Assembly: GCF_002257565.1 (NCBI RefSeq)
Contig: NZ_CP022736.1
Span: forward strand, 3,844,001 to 3,908,000
Direction of reading: 5' to 3'
From: Herbaspirillum sp. meg3
GTDB taxonomy: Bacteria; Pseudomonadota; Gammaproteobacteria; Burkholderiales; Burkholderiaceae_D
DNA length: 64,000 bases
Of the stretch, positions 1-8,414 are shown piece after piece (within the stretch, counting starts at the first letter, position 1; the number at the start of each line of letters is the position of its first letter). A program made the translations under genes and the position numbers. A model generated the notes under the pieces. It searched no databases, was not told where the DNA came from, and was given only the letters and a program-made list of their open reading frames with translations.

Positions 1-727
1 GCGCACGCCGGAGCACGCATTGCGTCTGCTGAGCCTGGCGCAGGCACGCTGTGGCGCGGCGCTGACCGGCTTCGAATTAATGTCGGATTTTTGCCTGCAA
101 CTGGTAGCCAAACATTTTCCGCCGCATCGCGCGCCGTTCGACAAGCCGCATGCGCAATACGTCCTGTTGGAGTTGTCGGACAGTGAGTCGGAGGCCCACG
201 CCGCCGACATGTTTGAAGCCGTCATCGGCGAGGCGCTGGAGCAAGAACTGATTGACGATGCCGTCATCGCAACATCGATCGCACAATCGAAAACGCTATG
301 GCAATTGCGCGAACATATTTCGATGGCGCAGGCGCATGAGGGCAAGAACATCAAGCACGACATCTCGGTTCCGATCTCACGCATCGGAGAATTCATTCGC
401 GTCACCGATGTGCTGGTGCAGGAGACTTCACCGGGCTGCCGGATGGTGACCTTTGGCCATCTCGGCGACGGCAACCTGCATTACAACGTGTCGCCACCGG
501 AAGGTGTGAAAGACATCGACTTCATCGCTCAACAAGAAAAGATCAATCGCACGGTGCACGACAGCGTCGATAAATTCGGCGGCTCGATCTCGGCAGAACA
601 CGGTTTGGGCGCACTCAAACGCGAAGAAATCCTGCGTTATAAATCTCCGGTAGAACTACAGCTGATGCGCACCATCAAACAGGCGCTGGATCCTCATTCG
701 TTGATGAATCCAGGAAAAGTCATCTGA
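1..727 (+). CDS. FAD-linked oxidase, C-terminal part (5' end outside window)
   Basis: The frame is open from the left edge (codons begin at base 2), so the N-terminal FAD-binding half lies outside and about 241 residues remain. What is visible is the C-terminal domain of the GlcD / D-lactate dehydrogenase type flavoproteins: the signature GHLGDGNLHYNV, the SAEHGLG motif and the usual terminal DPHSLMNPGKV. Family members oxidise 2-hydroxy acids such as glycolate, D-lactate or D-2-hydroxyglutarate and pass electrons to a quinone or cytochrome. The substrate cannot be told from this half. The stop is followed after 26 bases by the DUF4124 gene on the same strand. Confidence 0.85.
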   Translation, partial: RTPEHALRLLSLAQARCGAALTGFELMSDFCLQLVAKHFPPHRAPFDKPHAQYVLLELSDSESEAHAADMFEAVIGEALEQELIDDAVIATSIAQSKTLWQLREHISMAQAHEGKNIKHDISVPISRIGEFIRVTDVLVQETSPGCRMVTFGHLGDGNLHYNVSPPEGVKDIDFIAQQEKINRTVHDSVDKFGGSISAEHGLGALKREEILRYKSPVELQLMRTIKQALDPHSLMNPGKVI

Positions 728-753
728 CCGCGCCTTCTCTCGGAGTTTTGCCT

Positions 754-1212
754 ATGCAGCACGCCTCACCTCTTTGGCTTTCCGCCACCCTGTCCCTGAG
801 CCTGTTCGTCGCCACGCCGGCATGGGCAATCTACAAGTGTGAAGCGGATGGAAAAGTGACCTATAGCGACGCCGCCTGCACCAACGCGAAAACGATCAAT
901 GTCGACACCAGCAAAGGAAACACCGGTATCTCACCGCCCCAAGCCGTCCAAAACAAGACCGAATCACAGCGGCTGGCGCGCGAGCGCACGAAGACTGATA
1001 AACAGCAAATCAAGGCACAACAAAAAGCCGAGCGTGAAGCCGCCCGCGCCAAACTGGTGGAAGACAAACAGAAGCGGAAATGCGCCCAACTGGCGCAACG
1101 CAAGAAGTGGGCGGATGACGACGTACGCACCGCCACTATAAAAAATCTGGAAAAAGCGCGCCGCAAGAGTTCGCGCGTGAATGACCAATATCAGGCGGAA
1201 TGCCCTGCCTGA
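754..1212 (+). CDS. DUF4124-domain exported protein
   Basis: This gene encodes 152 residues. I chose the ATG at 754 because CGGAG (741-745) sits 8 bases upstream; a TTG two codons earlier has no such site. Residues 1-25 form a signal peptide ending TPAWA, followed by IYKCEADGKVTYSDAACT, the DUF4124 signature with its two cysteines that are likely disulfide-bonded in the periplasm. From about residue 68 the chain is Lys/Gln/Arg/Ala-rich and probably a charged coiled coil. DUF4124 proteins are common in betaproteobacteria and have no established function. The gene is followed by a hairpin at 1218-1261. Confidence 0.8.
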   Translation: MQHASPLWLSATLSLSLFVATPAWAIYKCEADGKVTYSDAACTNAKTINVDTSKGNTGISPPQAVQNKTESQRLARERTKTDKQQIKAQQKAEREAARAKLVEDKQKRKCAQLAQRKKWADDDVRTATIKNLEKARRKSSRVNDQYQAECPA

Positions 1213-1217
1213 AAAAG

Positions 1218-1261
1218 CAGGCCGCCGCTGTGCAGTCAATCACTGCAACAACGACGGCCTG
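1218..1261 (-). terminator. Hairpin terminator for the chemoreceptor gene
   Basis: CAGGCCG (1218-1224) pairs with CGGCCTG (1255-1261), and inside it TGCAGT pairs with ACTGCA. Read on the minus strand the stem is followed by CTTTTTC, so it should terminate the gene ending at 1308. On the plus strand there is no T run, but it could still slow the convergent DUF4124 transcript. Confidence 0.6.
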
Positions 1262-1307
1262 GCTCCCCTTCCCCCGAAGTTTCCCGCTCTTCCCCGCTCT
1301 TCCCCGA

Positions 1308-2939
1308 TTACTCCAGACGTGGCGCAGGATTGATATCAATCGTGCGACGCGAATTTGATGCCCCCGGCGCACCAAGGCTGCCGGTACTGGTTATATTGAA
1401 CACGCTGACGAGCTGAGCCAGCTTGCCGGCCTGCTCTTGCATGGACTGCGCAGCCGCGGCGGCTTGTTCCACCAGCGCCGCATTTTGCTGAGTGCTTTCG
1501 TCCATCAGGGTGATGGCGCGATTGACCTCTTCGATGCCGGTGCTTTGTTCTTGGCTGGCCGAACTGATCTCGCCGACGATGTCGGTCACGCGCTTGACGC
1601 TGGCTACGACTTCTTCCATGGTCGATCCGGCCTGCTCCACCAGTTTGCTGCCGGTACCGACTTTTTCCACAGAATCATCGATGAGCGATTTGATCTCCTT
1701 CGCCGCTGCCGCAGAACGTTGCGCCAGACTGCGCACTTCGCTCGCAACCACTGCGAAGCCACGTCCCTGTTCGCCGGCTCGGGCAGCTTCCACCGCAGCG
1801 TTCAAGGCCAGAATATTGGTCTGGAAAGCAATGCCGTCGATGACGCTGATGATGTCGACGATCTTCTTCGACGAGTCGTTGATCGAGCTCATGGTGGCAA
1901 TCACCTGGCCGACGACGCTGCCGCCCTGAACCGCGACTTCCGATGCCGATACGGCCAGTTGATTGGCCTGGCGCGCGTTGTCGGCGTTTTGCTTGACGGT
2001 CGAGGTCAGCTCTTCCATCGCGGAGGCGGTTTCCTCCAGTGAGCCGGCCTGTTGCTCGGTACGCGCAGACAAATCCAGATTACCGCTGGCGATCTGGCTC
2101 GATGCAGTGGCAATCGTGTCGGTGCCGGTACGCACATTGCCGACAATGTTGCGCAGGCTGACATTCATGTCCTTGAGCGCCTGCAGCAACTGGCCGGTTT
2201 CGTCCTTGGTGCCAACCGTGATTTCGCCAGACAGATCGCCTTCAGCGACGCGGCGTGAAATGCCGACCGCGGTATTGAGCGGACGCGTGATGCCGGTCGT
2301 CAGATACCAGGCGCAGATCACCCCCATTGCCAGCACCAGCACTTCCAGCACGATCAGCAGGTTGGCGCTTTCCGAGGCGATTTCCGAGACATGCTGATTG
2401 AGTTCGTTGATGGTTTTACGCTGCAGTTCAAGCAGGTTTTCTACTTCCGTCTGATACAGCTTTGCCGCCGGCATGAAATCCTTTTCCAGCGCGGCGGCGA
2501 TCATCACCGGATCCGGATTGGGCTCGGCTTTGGCCTTGTAAATCACGTCACGCGTGGCCAGATACACTTTACGCAGCGCCATGATTTTTTCATAGAGCTG
2601 CTTTTCCTGATCGTTGGAGATCAACTCGAAAATCTTCTTTTGCAACTCGCCCGAGATGCGCGTGGCTTCATCGGTTTCCGGCTTGAAGAAGGCGCTCAGC
2701 GCCGGATCCGAACTCTTGGCGACCGCGGTTGTTCGGCGAATCCCCGCATACGTGTGCCGATACCAGTCGCCGATCATGCGCTCCTTGGCCAGCGGTATGT
2801 CCATCATGGACTGCGTCGCCTTGGCGACGCTTTGCAAACGCCATACGCCGATGCCGGCAATCACGATGGACAAGCCCAAAATCACTGCAAACCCCAACCC
2901 CAGACGCTTGCCGATCTTCATATTTCCGATGATGTTCAT
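1308..2939 (-). CDS. Methyl-accepting chemotaxis protein
   Basis: This is a 543-residue transmembrane chemoreceptor. I chose the ATG at 2939 because AGGAGG lies 5 bases upstream of it; an in-frame ATG five codons earlier has none. TM1 spans about residues 12-33, followed by a periplasmic four-helix-bundle ligand domain. TM2 is near 193-213, then a HAMP linker, then the long signalling hairpin. The hairpin tip contains the near-invariant IAFQTNILALNAAVEAARAG. Such receptors control CheA kinase through CheW. There is no CheR-tethering pentapeptide at the C terminus. The gene stands alone, without che genes nearby, and its ligand cannot be inferred. Confidence 0.95.
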   Translation of the reverse strand: MNIIGNMKIGKRLGLGFAVILGLSIVIAGIGVWRLQSVAKATQSMMDIPLAKERMIGDWYRHTYAGIRRTTAVAKSSDPALSAFFKPETDEATRISGELQKKIFELISNDQEKQLYEKIMALRKVYLATRDVIYKAKAEPNPDPVMIAAALEKDFMPAAKLYQTEVENLLELQRKTINELNQHVSEIASESANLLIVLEVLVLAMGVICAWYLTTGITRPLNTAVGISRRVAEGDLSGEITVGTKDETGQLLQALKDMNVSLRNIVGNVRTGTDTIATASSQIASGNLDLSARTEQQAGSLEETASAMEELTSTVKQNADNARQANQLAVSASEVAVQGGSVVGQVIATMSSINDSSKKIVDIISVIDGIAFQTNILALNAAVEAARAGEQGRGFAVVASEVRSLAQRSAAAAKEIKSLIDDSVEKVGTGSKLVEQAGSTMEEVVASVKRVTDIVGEISSASQEQSTGIEEVNRAITLMDESTQQNAALVEQAAAAAQSMQEQAGKLAQLVSVFNITSTGSLGAPGASNSRRTIDINPAPRLE

Positions 2940-3236
2940 TTCCCCTCCTGACATTCATTAAAGACAGGCAATATTAATTTTTTATTAACAACTCTCTAGC
3001 ACCTACTGCCCATAATGATCCCAACAAAGAGGATTGAATTCGGGGAACAGCGATTGAGTGCCACGTCTGTTCGTGGCTTGCAGAGCTTGCATTGACAACC
3101 GGCAACAGCCGTCAGGCACGACCGCATCGCAGCATCCGGGATGCTATCCCGGTGCCGGCAAGTGATGAAATGGAAGATGAGGACGATGAAGGGAGACTGA
3201 GCAGCGAAGGCTGCACAGCCAATAATCCAAGAACGA

Positions 3237-5324
3237 TCAGAGGGGTTGAACGACGCTGTTTTGCAGATTGGAGGTCGCTTCCAGGAATTTCTCCGGCGTC
3301 ATTGGACGCCCCATCAGGTAGCCTTGCAACGCATCGCAGCCAACCGAGGTCAGAAAATCCTGTTGTTTTGTGGTTTCGACACCTTCCGCGACGATGCGCA
3401 AGTTCAATGTACGGCCCAGCGCCACGATAGCGGAAATGATCGCTGCATCGTCGTTGCCATCCGAGAGGTCGCGCACAAAGCCGCGATCAATCTTCAGTTC
3501 ATTGGCAGGCAAACGCTTCAAGTACAGCAAGCTGGAATAGCCGGTGCCAAAATCGTCGATGGAGATATCGACGCCCAGATCAGAAATCTTTTGCAAGGTT
3601 TTCAGGCTGTTTTCCGCGTCGTGCATGGCGGTCGATTCAGTGACCTCCAGCGTCAGGCAACGCGCCGGCAAGCCATGACGTGACAGGGTATCTTTGACCA
3701 GGTCAATCAGATCAGCATGCGCAAACTGCAAGGCTGATAAATTGACAGCGATGGTCCAGTCTTGGTGCCCCATGTCGAACCATACCTTCATCTGGCGACA
3801 GGCTTCATTCAAGACCCACTCGCCGATCGGCACGATCAGGCCCGAGCGTTCCGCCAGGCCAATGAACTCATCCGGCCCGACCAGTCCATGCGTGGGATGC
3901 TGCCAGCGCAAGAGCGCCTCAGCGCCTAGCACCGGTCCACTCGGCGAATTGAATTTGGGCTGGTAGTGCAGCACGAATTCCTTGCGTTCCAGCGCCATGC
4001 GCAGATCTTGCAGCCATTGCAGCTGGTTGTGCGCGTTGACATTCATCGACGCTTCAAAGAAGTGATAGCCATTCCGCCCGGCACGCTTGGTGTGATACAT
4101 CGCGGCATCGGCATTGACGACCAGATCATGGCGGTTGTTGCCGTCTTCCGGATAGATGGCGATACCGATGCTGGCCGACACGCGCAGGTCGTGTTTCTGG
4201 ACGTGGAAACTTTCGTTGACGATGTTCACCAGCTTGTCTGCAATCGTCATTGCATCGTCGGGTTCTTTCAGCTCCACCAGCATGACGAACTCGTCGCCGC
4301 CCAGACGCGCGACGGTATCCTGTGCTCGCATGACCGAACAGATGCGCTTGGCGACTTCCACCAGCAGCAAATCGCCGACATGATGACCGAGCGAATCGTT
4401 GATCGCCTTGAAACCATCCAGATCGCAAAACATCAAGGCGAAATGCCCCTGCTCGCGTGACGCCTTGTTGATGGCCTGATTCAGCCGGTCTTCCAGCAGA
4501 GTGCGATTCGGCAGTTTGGTCAGATTGTCGTGCAACACCAGTTGTGTCAATTCTTCGTTGGCTTCGGCCAATGAGCGCGCCAGCTTGGCCGTGCGCGACT
4601 CCAGGCGCGCATCGAGCAACGACGTCAGCAAAGCGATCGTCAATACCGCCAGCGTCACCACAATAATCAAAATCGCCAGCCAGCCGGGGCTTACCCCATC
4701 CCTTACCGCGAGGCAGATGCTGTCGCCAGGAAAATTGGCGGCCGCCATCCCGGAATAGTGCATACCGACGATGGCGATACCCATCACCACTGCCGCACCG
4801 GCGCGAGCAAATTTGACGTGAGGCGTGTTCTTGCGCAGATGGAATGCGATCCACAACGCTGCAGCAGATGCTCCCACAGCGATAAGTATCGATGCTGCAA
4901 ACCACCACGGATCGTAATGGATGGCGGGATTCATCAACATCGCCGCCATGCCGGTGTAATGCATGGCGGCGATGCCCAAGCCCATTGCCAATGCACTGTT
5001 GAGCAGACGGCGCATCGGCAGTTCCGGACGGCTCACAATCCAGAGCGCAAAGCCGGAGACCGCGACAGCGATCAATAAAGAGAGGAAGGTAATCCAGGGG
5101 TCATACCCGAGATCAATAGGCAGGCGGAAAGCCAGCATGCCGACGAAATGCATCGACCAGATACCAATACCCATCGCCACCGCACCACCGATCAGCCAGG
5201 AGCGGCCGGCATAATCGCGCGTCGAGTTGATCCGTTCGGTCATGTCCAAGGCTGTATAAGAGGCCAGAACTGCGACCAGCAGGGACACGGCAACGAGCAA
5301 ACTATCGTAAGAAGCGGATAACAT
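3237..5324 (-). CDS. MHYT-GGDEF-EAL cyclic-di-GMP protein
   Basis: This membrane protein of 695 residues has three modules. The first ~240 residues are an MHYT sensor domain with seven membrane segments; its repeats SMHFVGM, AMHYTGM and GMHYSGM are thought to bind copper or a gas ligand. Next is a diguanylate cyclase domain with intact GGDEF (around residue 342). Last is an EAL phosphodiesterase domain with intact GAEALLRW and DDFGTGYSS. Both catalytic signatures are present, so it may both make and break c-di-GMP. I chose ATG 5324 because MHYT proteins typically begin there; the frame stays open to a TTG at 5354. It is transcribed divergently from pldA. Confidence 0.93.
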   Translation of the reverse strand: MLSASYDSLLVAVSLLVAVLASYTALDMTERINSTRDYAGRSWLIGGAVAMGIGIWSMHFVGMLAFRLPIDLGYDPWITFLSLLIAVAVSGFALWIVSRPELPMRRLLNSALAMGLGIAAMHYTGMAAMLMNPAIHYDPWWFAASILIAVGASAAALWIAFHLRKNTPHVKFARAGAAVVMGIAIVGMHYSGMAAANFPGDSICLAVRDGVSPGWLAILIIVVTLAVLTIALLTSLLDARLESRTAKLARSLAEANEELTQLVLHDNLTKLPNRTLLEDRLNQAINKASREQGHFALMFCDLDGFKAINDSLGHHVGDLLLVEVAKRICSVMRAQDTVARLGGDEFVMLVELKEPDDAMTIADKLVNIVNESFHVQKHDLRVSASIGIAIYPEDGNNRHDLVVNADAAMYHTKRAGRNGYHFFEASMNVNAHNQLQWLQDLRMALERKEFVLHYQPKFNSPSGPVLGAEALLRWQHPTHGLVGPDEFIGLAERSGLIVPIGEWVLNEACRQMKVWFDMGHQDWTIAVNLSALQFAHADLIDLVKDTLSRHGLPARCLTLEVTESTAMHDAENSLKTLQKISDLGVDISIDDFGTGYSSLLYLKRLPANELKIDRGFVRDLSDGNDDAAIISAIVALGRTLNLRIVAEGVETTKQQDFLTSVGCDALQGYLMGRPMTPEKFLEATSNLQNSVVQPL

Positions 5325-5397
5325 GATGAGATGGGAAAACTGACTAAAAAACAACTTTTTGCGTAACTATTTGGATAGCTTATCCACATTATCCCGC

Positions 5398-5411
5398 AGA
5401 ACGACCGTTCT
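5398..5411. promoter_or_regulatory. 14-bp palindrome between divergent genes
   Basis: AGAACG-AC-CGTTCT is a perfect inverted repeat lying between the MHYT-GGDEF-EAL gene and pldA, about 75 bp from the former start and 145 bp from the latter. It could be an operator; no regulator can be named. Confidence 0.3.
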
Positions 5412-5555
5412 AATTTGAAGAAACCCTCAAAACGGCACCCTTTACATACTTCAACGTATGAATCGTCGGATTCGAGCAACTTTCCTTATCGAAATTACTC
5501 CATATGGCTGATGTTCGCTTATCAATCCATATTAAATCGACAAAAAAGATCAACA

Positions 5556-6875
5556 ATGACAAAGAAGCCTCCCGCCCCCCATTTGCCGTTATGGAAACAA
5601 CTTTCTCCAATTACATTGCACACCTTGCAACGAGCACTGCTTGCCGCAGGTGCTTTAACTATCACGCAGAGTGCAATTGCCGGCATCTCCGTCCTGCAAC
5701 CACCTAAAGTCATTGACGGCAACAAACCGTTTGTCCTGACACTCATGGTCAGCGAAGACGAACAAGCGTCGCAGGCTTACGCTTTGCCTGATGATCTGGT
5801 GATTGCGGCATCGGCCGACATGACACCACCGGTCCAGGTGCATTTGAAACGCAATGGCGACGGCCCCGGCCAATTCACCCTGCAACGCGGCGAATTCCGC
5901 AAAGTCAGCTACAGCGCCGAGTTGCCCAAATACCTGCGTGGCGTCGTACGTATCGAAACCGTCGGCGTTGATGCTTCGCCGGTGCTGGTTGCCATCGTCC
6001 GCGCCAAGCCCGGTAACGAACAGGTGGCCGATGCCAGTGTCGCGGCGACGGCTACCAGCGTCGAGGGTGGCGCAGCAACCCCGTCTGCTTCCGTTATCAC
6101 CCCCGGCGCCAGTACCAGTCCTATCGGCATCGCACCGGCAGCCGAGGACCTGATCAACATCCCACGCCTGTCGTTCAACGAACCGATGTATCTTGCAGCG
6201 GGCAACAGCGGTGGCAATCGCAACGCCAAGTTCCAGCTGAGTTTCAAGTTCCGCCTCTTCCAGCCTGACGACATGCGCTCGCGCGGGCTGATCGACAATC
6301 TGTATTTCGGCTATACCCAGTTCTCGCTGTGGGATCTGCAAAGCCCGTCATCGCCCTTCCGCGACACCAACTACCGGCCAAGCCTGTATTACTATCTGCC
6401 GGACGTCGGCATCCATAACAGCATACTGAGCCGCGTCTCCATTGCGAGCGGTCTGGAACATGAGTCAAACGGCCGCGATGGTCCGCAATCTCGCGGCCTG
6501 AATATCTTCTTCGTACAACCGACGCTCACCTTCGGCAATCTCAACGACTACCAATTCCGCATCTCGCCGAAGATCTACACCTACCTTGGCCCGCTGTCGG
6601 ACAATCCCGATATCGGCCAATATCGCGGCCATGCGGATTTAAAACTGGCAGTCGGCAAGCCGGATGGAGTGGAATTCTCGACCACACTGCGCAAGGGCAC
6701 CCGCAGCAATACCGGCAGCGCAGATTCGACGTTGTCCTATCCCCTGTCAAGGCTGATTTCCGGCACCGCCGGTTATCTGATGGCGAGTTATTTCTACGGC
6801 TACGGCGAGAGCTTGCTGACATATAACCAGAAGTCGACGCCGCAGTTCAGGATCGGCTACAGCCTGTCCCGCTAA
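5556..6875 (+). CDS. pldA: Outer-membrane phospholipase A (OMPLA)
   Basis: This gene encodes 439 residues from ATG 5556, with a basic start and a hydrophobic stretch ending QSAIAG as signal peptide; the frame continues upstream without a better start. The C-terminal half is an OMPLA barrel. The catalytic motif HESNG..PQSRGLN gives His302, Ser304 and Asn316, the same spacing as His142/Ser144/Asn156 of E. coli PldA. It also keeps the late LSYPL and GYGESLLTYN segments of that family. The enzyme hydrolyses acyl chains of phospholipids in the outer membrane when activated by dimerisation and calcium. Compared with the E. coli enzyme (289 residues) it has an extra ~150-residue N-terminal region of beta-rich, Ala/Thr-linked sequence of unknown role. 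Confidence 0.9.
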   Translation: MTKKPPAPHLPLWKQLSPITLHTLQRALLAAGALTITQSAIAGISVLQPPKVIDGNKPFVLTLMVSEDEQASQAYALPDDLVIAASADMTPPVQVHLKRNGDGPGQFTLQRGEFRKVSYSAELPKYLRGVVRIETVGVDASPVLVAIVRAKPGNEQVADASVAATATSVEGGAATPSASVITPGASTSPIGIAPAAEDLINIPRLSFNEPMYLAAGNSGGNRNAKFQLSFKFRLFQPDDMRSRGLIDNLYFGYTQFSLWDLQSPSSPFRDTNYRPSLYYYLPDVGIHNSILSRVSIASGLEHESNGRDGPQSRGLNIFFVQPTLTFGNLNDYQFRISPKIYTYLGPLSDNPDIGQYRGHADLKLAVGKPDGVEFSTTLRKGTRSNTGSADSTLSYPLSRLISGTAGYLMASYFYGYGESLLTYNQKSTPQFRIGYSLSR

Positions 6876-6941
6876 GCGCTAACCGCCAGACGCTTGCAGA
6901 GACCGTCCAGGTCTCTGCTGCGGCGGAGACCTTCAGAAGGC

Positions 6942-8294
6942 TTATGCCACCGGCGTACGCATCGTGACAAATTCTTCCGCCGACGTCGGATGAATCCCGA
7001 TTGTTGCGTCGAACTGCGCTTTGGTGGCGCCGCATTGCAACGCTACCGCAAAGCCCTGCACAATCTCGCCGGCATCCGCGCCGACCATGTGCACACCAAG
7101 CACGCGGTCGCTTTTCGCATCCACGACCAGCTTCATGAAAGTACGTTCGCTGTTGCCACTAAGGGTGTGCTTGAGCGCCTTGAATTCTGATTTGAAAATA
7201 CGCAGCTCGCCAACCTGCTTGCGCGCATCCTCCTCACTCAGGCCGACCGTGCCGACGTTGGGATGGCTGAACACGGCAGTCGGGATATTGGCGTAAGACA
7301 TTTCCTTCCCGCCCTTGTTGAACAGGCGCGCAGCAACGACCATACCCTCTGCCAGTGCAACCGGCGTCAACGCAACGCGGTCGATAACGTCGCCGATAGC
7401 ATGGATAGAAGGAACGCTGGAGATAAAATTGTCATCGACTTTAACCGCGCCCTTGTCGGTCAGCACAACACCCGCTTTTTCCAGGCCGATGCCGGCGGTG
7501 TTGGCATGACGGCCGGTCGCGAATAGCACGCAGTCGGCGTCGATCGTGGCGCCGTCGCTCAGCGTGACCTGCTTGGCGTCGCCCACGGCCTTCAGCGCTT
7601 CGATATTGTTTTCAAACAAAATCTTCATGCCCTTCTTGCGCATCTCTTCAGCCAGAAAAACGCCCAGCTCGCTGTCCATGCCGCGCAGCAGATGCTTGCC
7701 GCGATAGACAAGAGTAACGTCGCTGCCCAGACCATTAAGGATGGATGCCAGCTCCACGGCGATATAACCGCCGCCCAACACCACTGCACGCTTGGGCAAC
7801 GCGGTCAGGTGGAAGAAATCGTCGGACACAATGCCAAGTTCCTTGCCAGGAATATCCGGCACGGTCGGATGGCCACCGGTGGCGACCAGAATGTGCGCCG
7901 CAGTGTAGCGCTTGCCGTTGACGACGACGGTGTGAGCGTCTTCGACGGTGGCGTAGCCTTCGACGATGTCGACCTTGGCGCCATCAAGAATCTTGCGATA
8001 GATACCATTGAGGCGAGCGATTTCCTTGTCCTTGCTGGCGATCAGCGCCTGCCAGTCAAATCTGCTCTCGCCCACTGTCCAGCCGAAGCCGGCGGCATCG
8101 GCAAAATCGTCATGAAAATGTGCGCTGTACGACATCAGTTTTTTGGGGATGCAGCCGACGTTGACGCAGGTGCCGCCAAGATTCTTGCTCTCGGCAATCG
8201 CCACGCGTGCACCGTATTGCGACGCAAACCGGCTGGCGCGCACGCCACCGGAACCGCCGCCGATGGTGAACAGATCGTAATCGTATTGGCTCAT
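6942..8294 (-). CDS. gor: Glutathione-disulfide reductase
   Basis: This is a 450-residue flavoprotein of the pyridine nucleotide-disulfide oxidoreductase class I. It has the FAD dinucleotide-binding start IGGGSGGVRAS, the redox-active pair Cys43/Cys48 in GGTCVNVGCIPKKL, a central NAD(P) Rossmann motif (VLGGGYIAVE) and the C-terminal HPTSAEEFVTMR holding the catalytic His. The pattern matches glutathione reductase rather than lipoamide dehydrogenase: the start is GGGSGG and the C terminus is HPTSAEE. The enzyme reduces GSSG with NADPH. GAGGA precedes the ATG by 4-5 bases. A structured repeat fills the space upstream up to the fbpB stop. Confidence 0.95.
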   Translation of the reverse strand: MSQYDYDLFTIGGGSGGVRASRFASQYGARVAIAESKNLGGTCVNVGCIPKKLMSYSAHFHDDFADAAGFGWTVGESRFDWQALIASKDKEIARLNGIYRKILDGAKVDIVEGYATVEDAHTVVVNGKRYTAAHILVATGGHPTVPDIPGKELGIVSDDFFHLTALPKRAVVLGGGYIAVELASILNGLGSDVTLVYRGKHLLRGMDSELGVFLAEEMRKKGMKILFENNIEALKAVGDAKQVTLSDGATIDADCVLFATGRHANTAGIGLEKAGVVLTDKGAVKVDDNFISSVPSIHAIGDVIDRVALTPVALAEGMVVAARLFNKGGKEMSYANIPTAVFSHPNVGTVGLSEEDARKQVGELRIFKSEFKALKHTLSGNSERTFMKLVVDAKSDRVLGVHMVGADAGEIVQGFAVALQCGATKAQFDATIGIHPTSAEEFVTMRTPVA

Positions 8295-8313
8295 GTTTTC
8301 CTCATCTCATTCA

Positions 8314-8412
8314 GGATTTATGCAAAATTGTCCCAGCTAGGCGTGCCGACGAAGGCAGTACAACTGTACGACTAGGAGGCATAACGACGCTGGGGCAGTT
8401 TTGCATAAATCC
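8314..8412. repeat. GTAC-cored hairpin repeat, copy 1
   Basis: Arms of 24 nt (8314-8337 and 8389-8412) are inverted copies differing at only two positions, both transitions. The ~51-nt middle contains GCCGACGAAGGCAGTACAA and CTGTACGACTAGGAGGC. The middle resembles that of the repeat at 48608-48710, while the arms do not. It exactly fills the gap between the fbpB stop and the gor start. No T run follows, so it is not a classical terminator. Confidence 0.75.
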
Positions 8413-8414
8413 CC

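Noticed and set aside
3136..3152. Hairpin CCGGGAT-GCT-ATCCCGG after the MHYT-GGDEF-EAL gene
   Set aside because: No U run and 85 bases from the stop; not enough to call a terminator.
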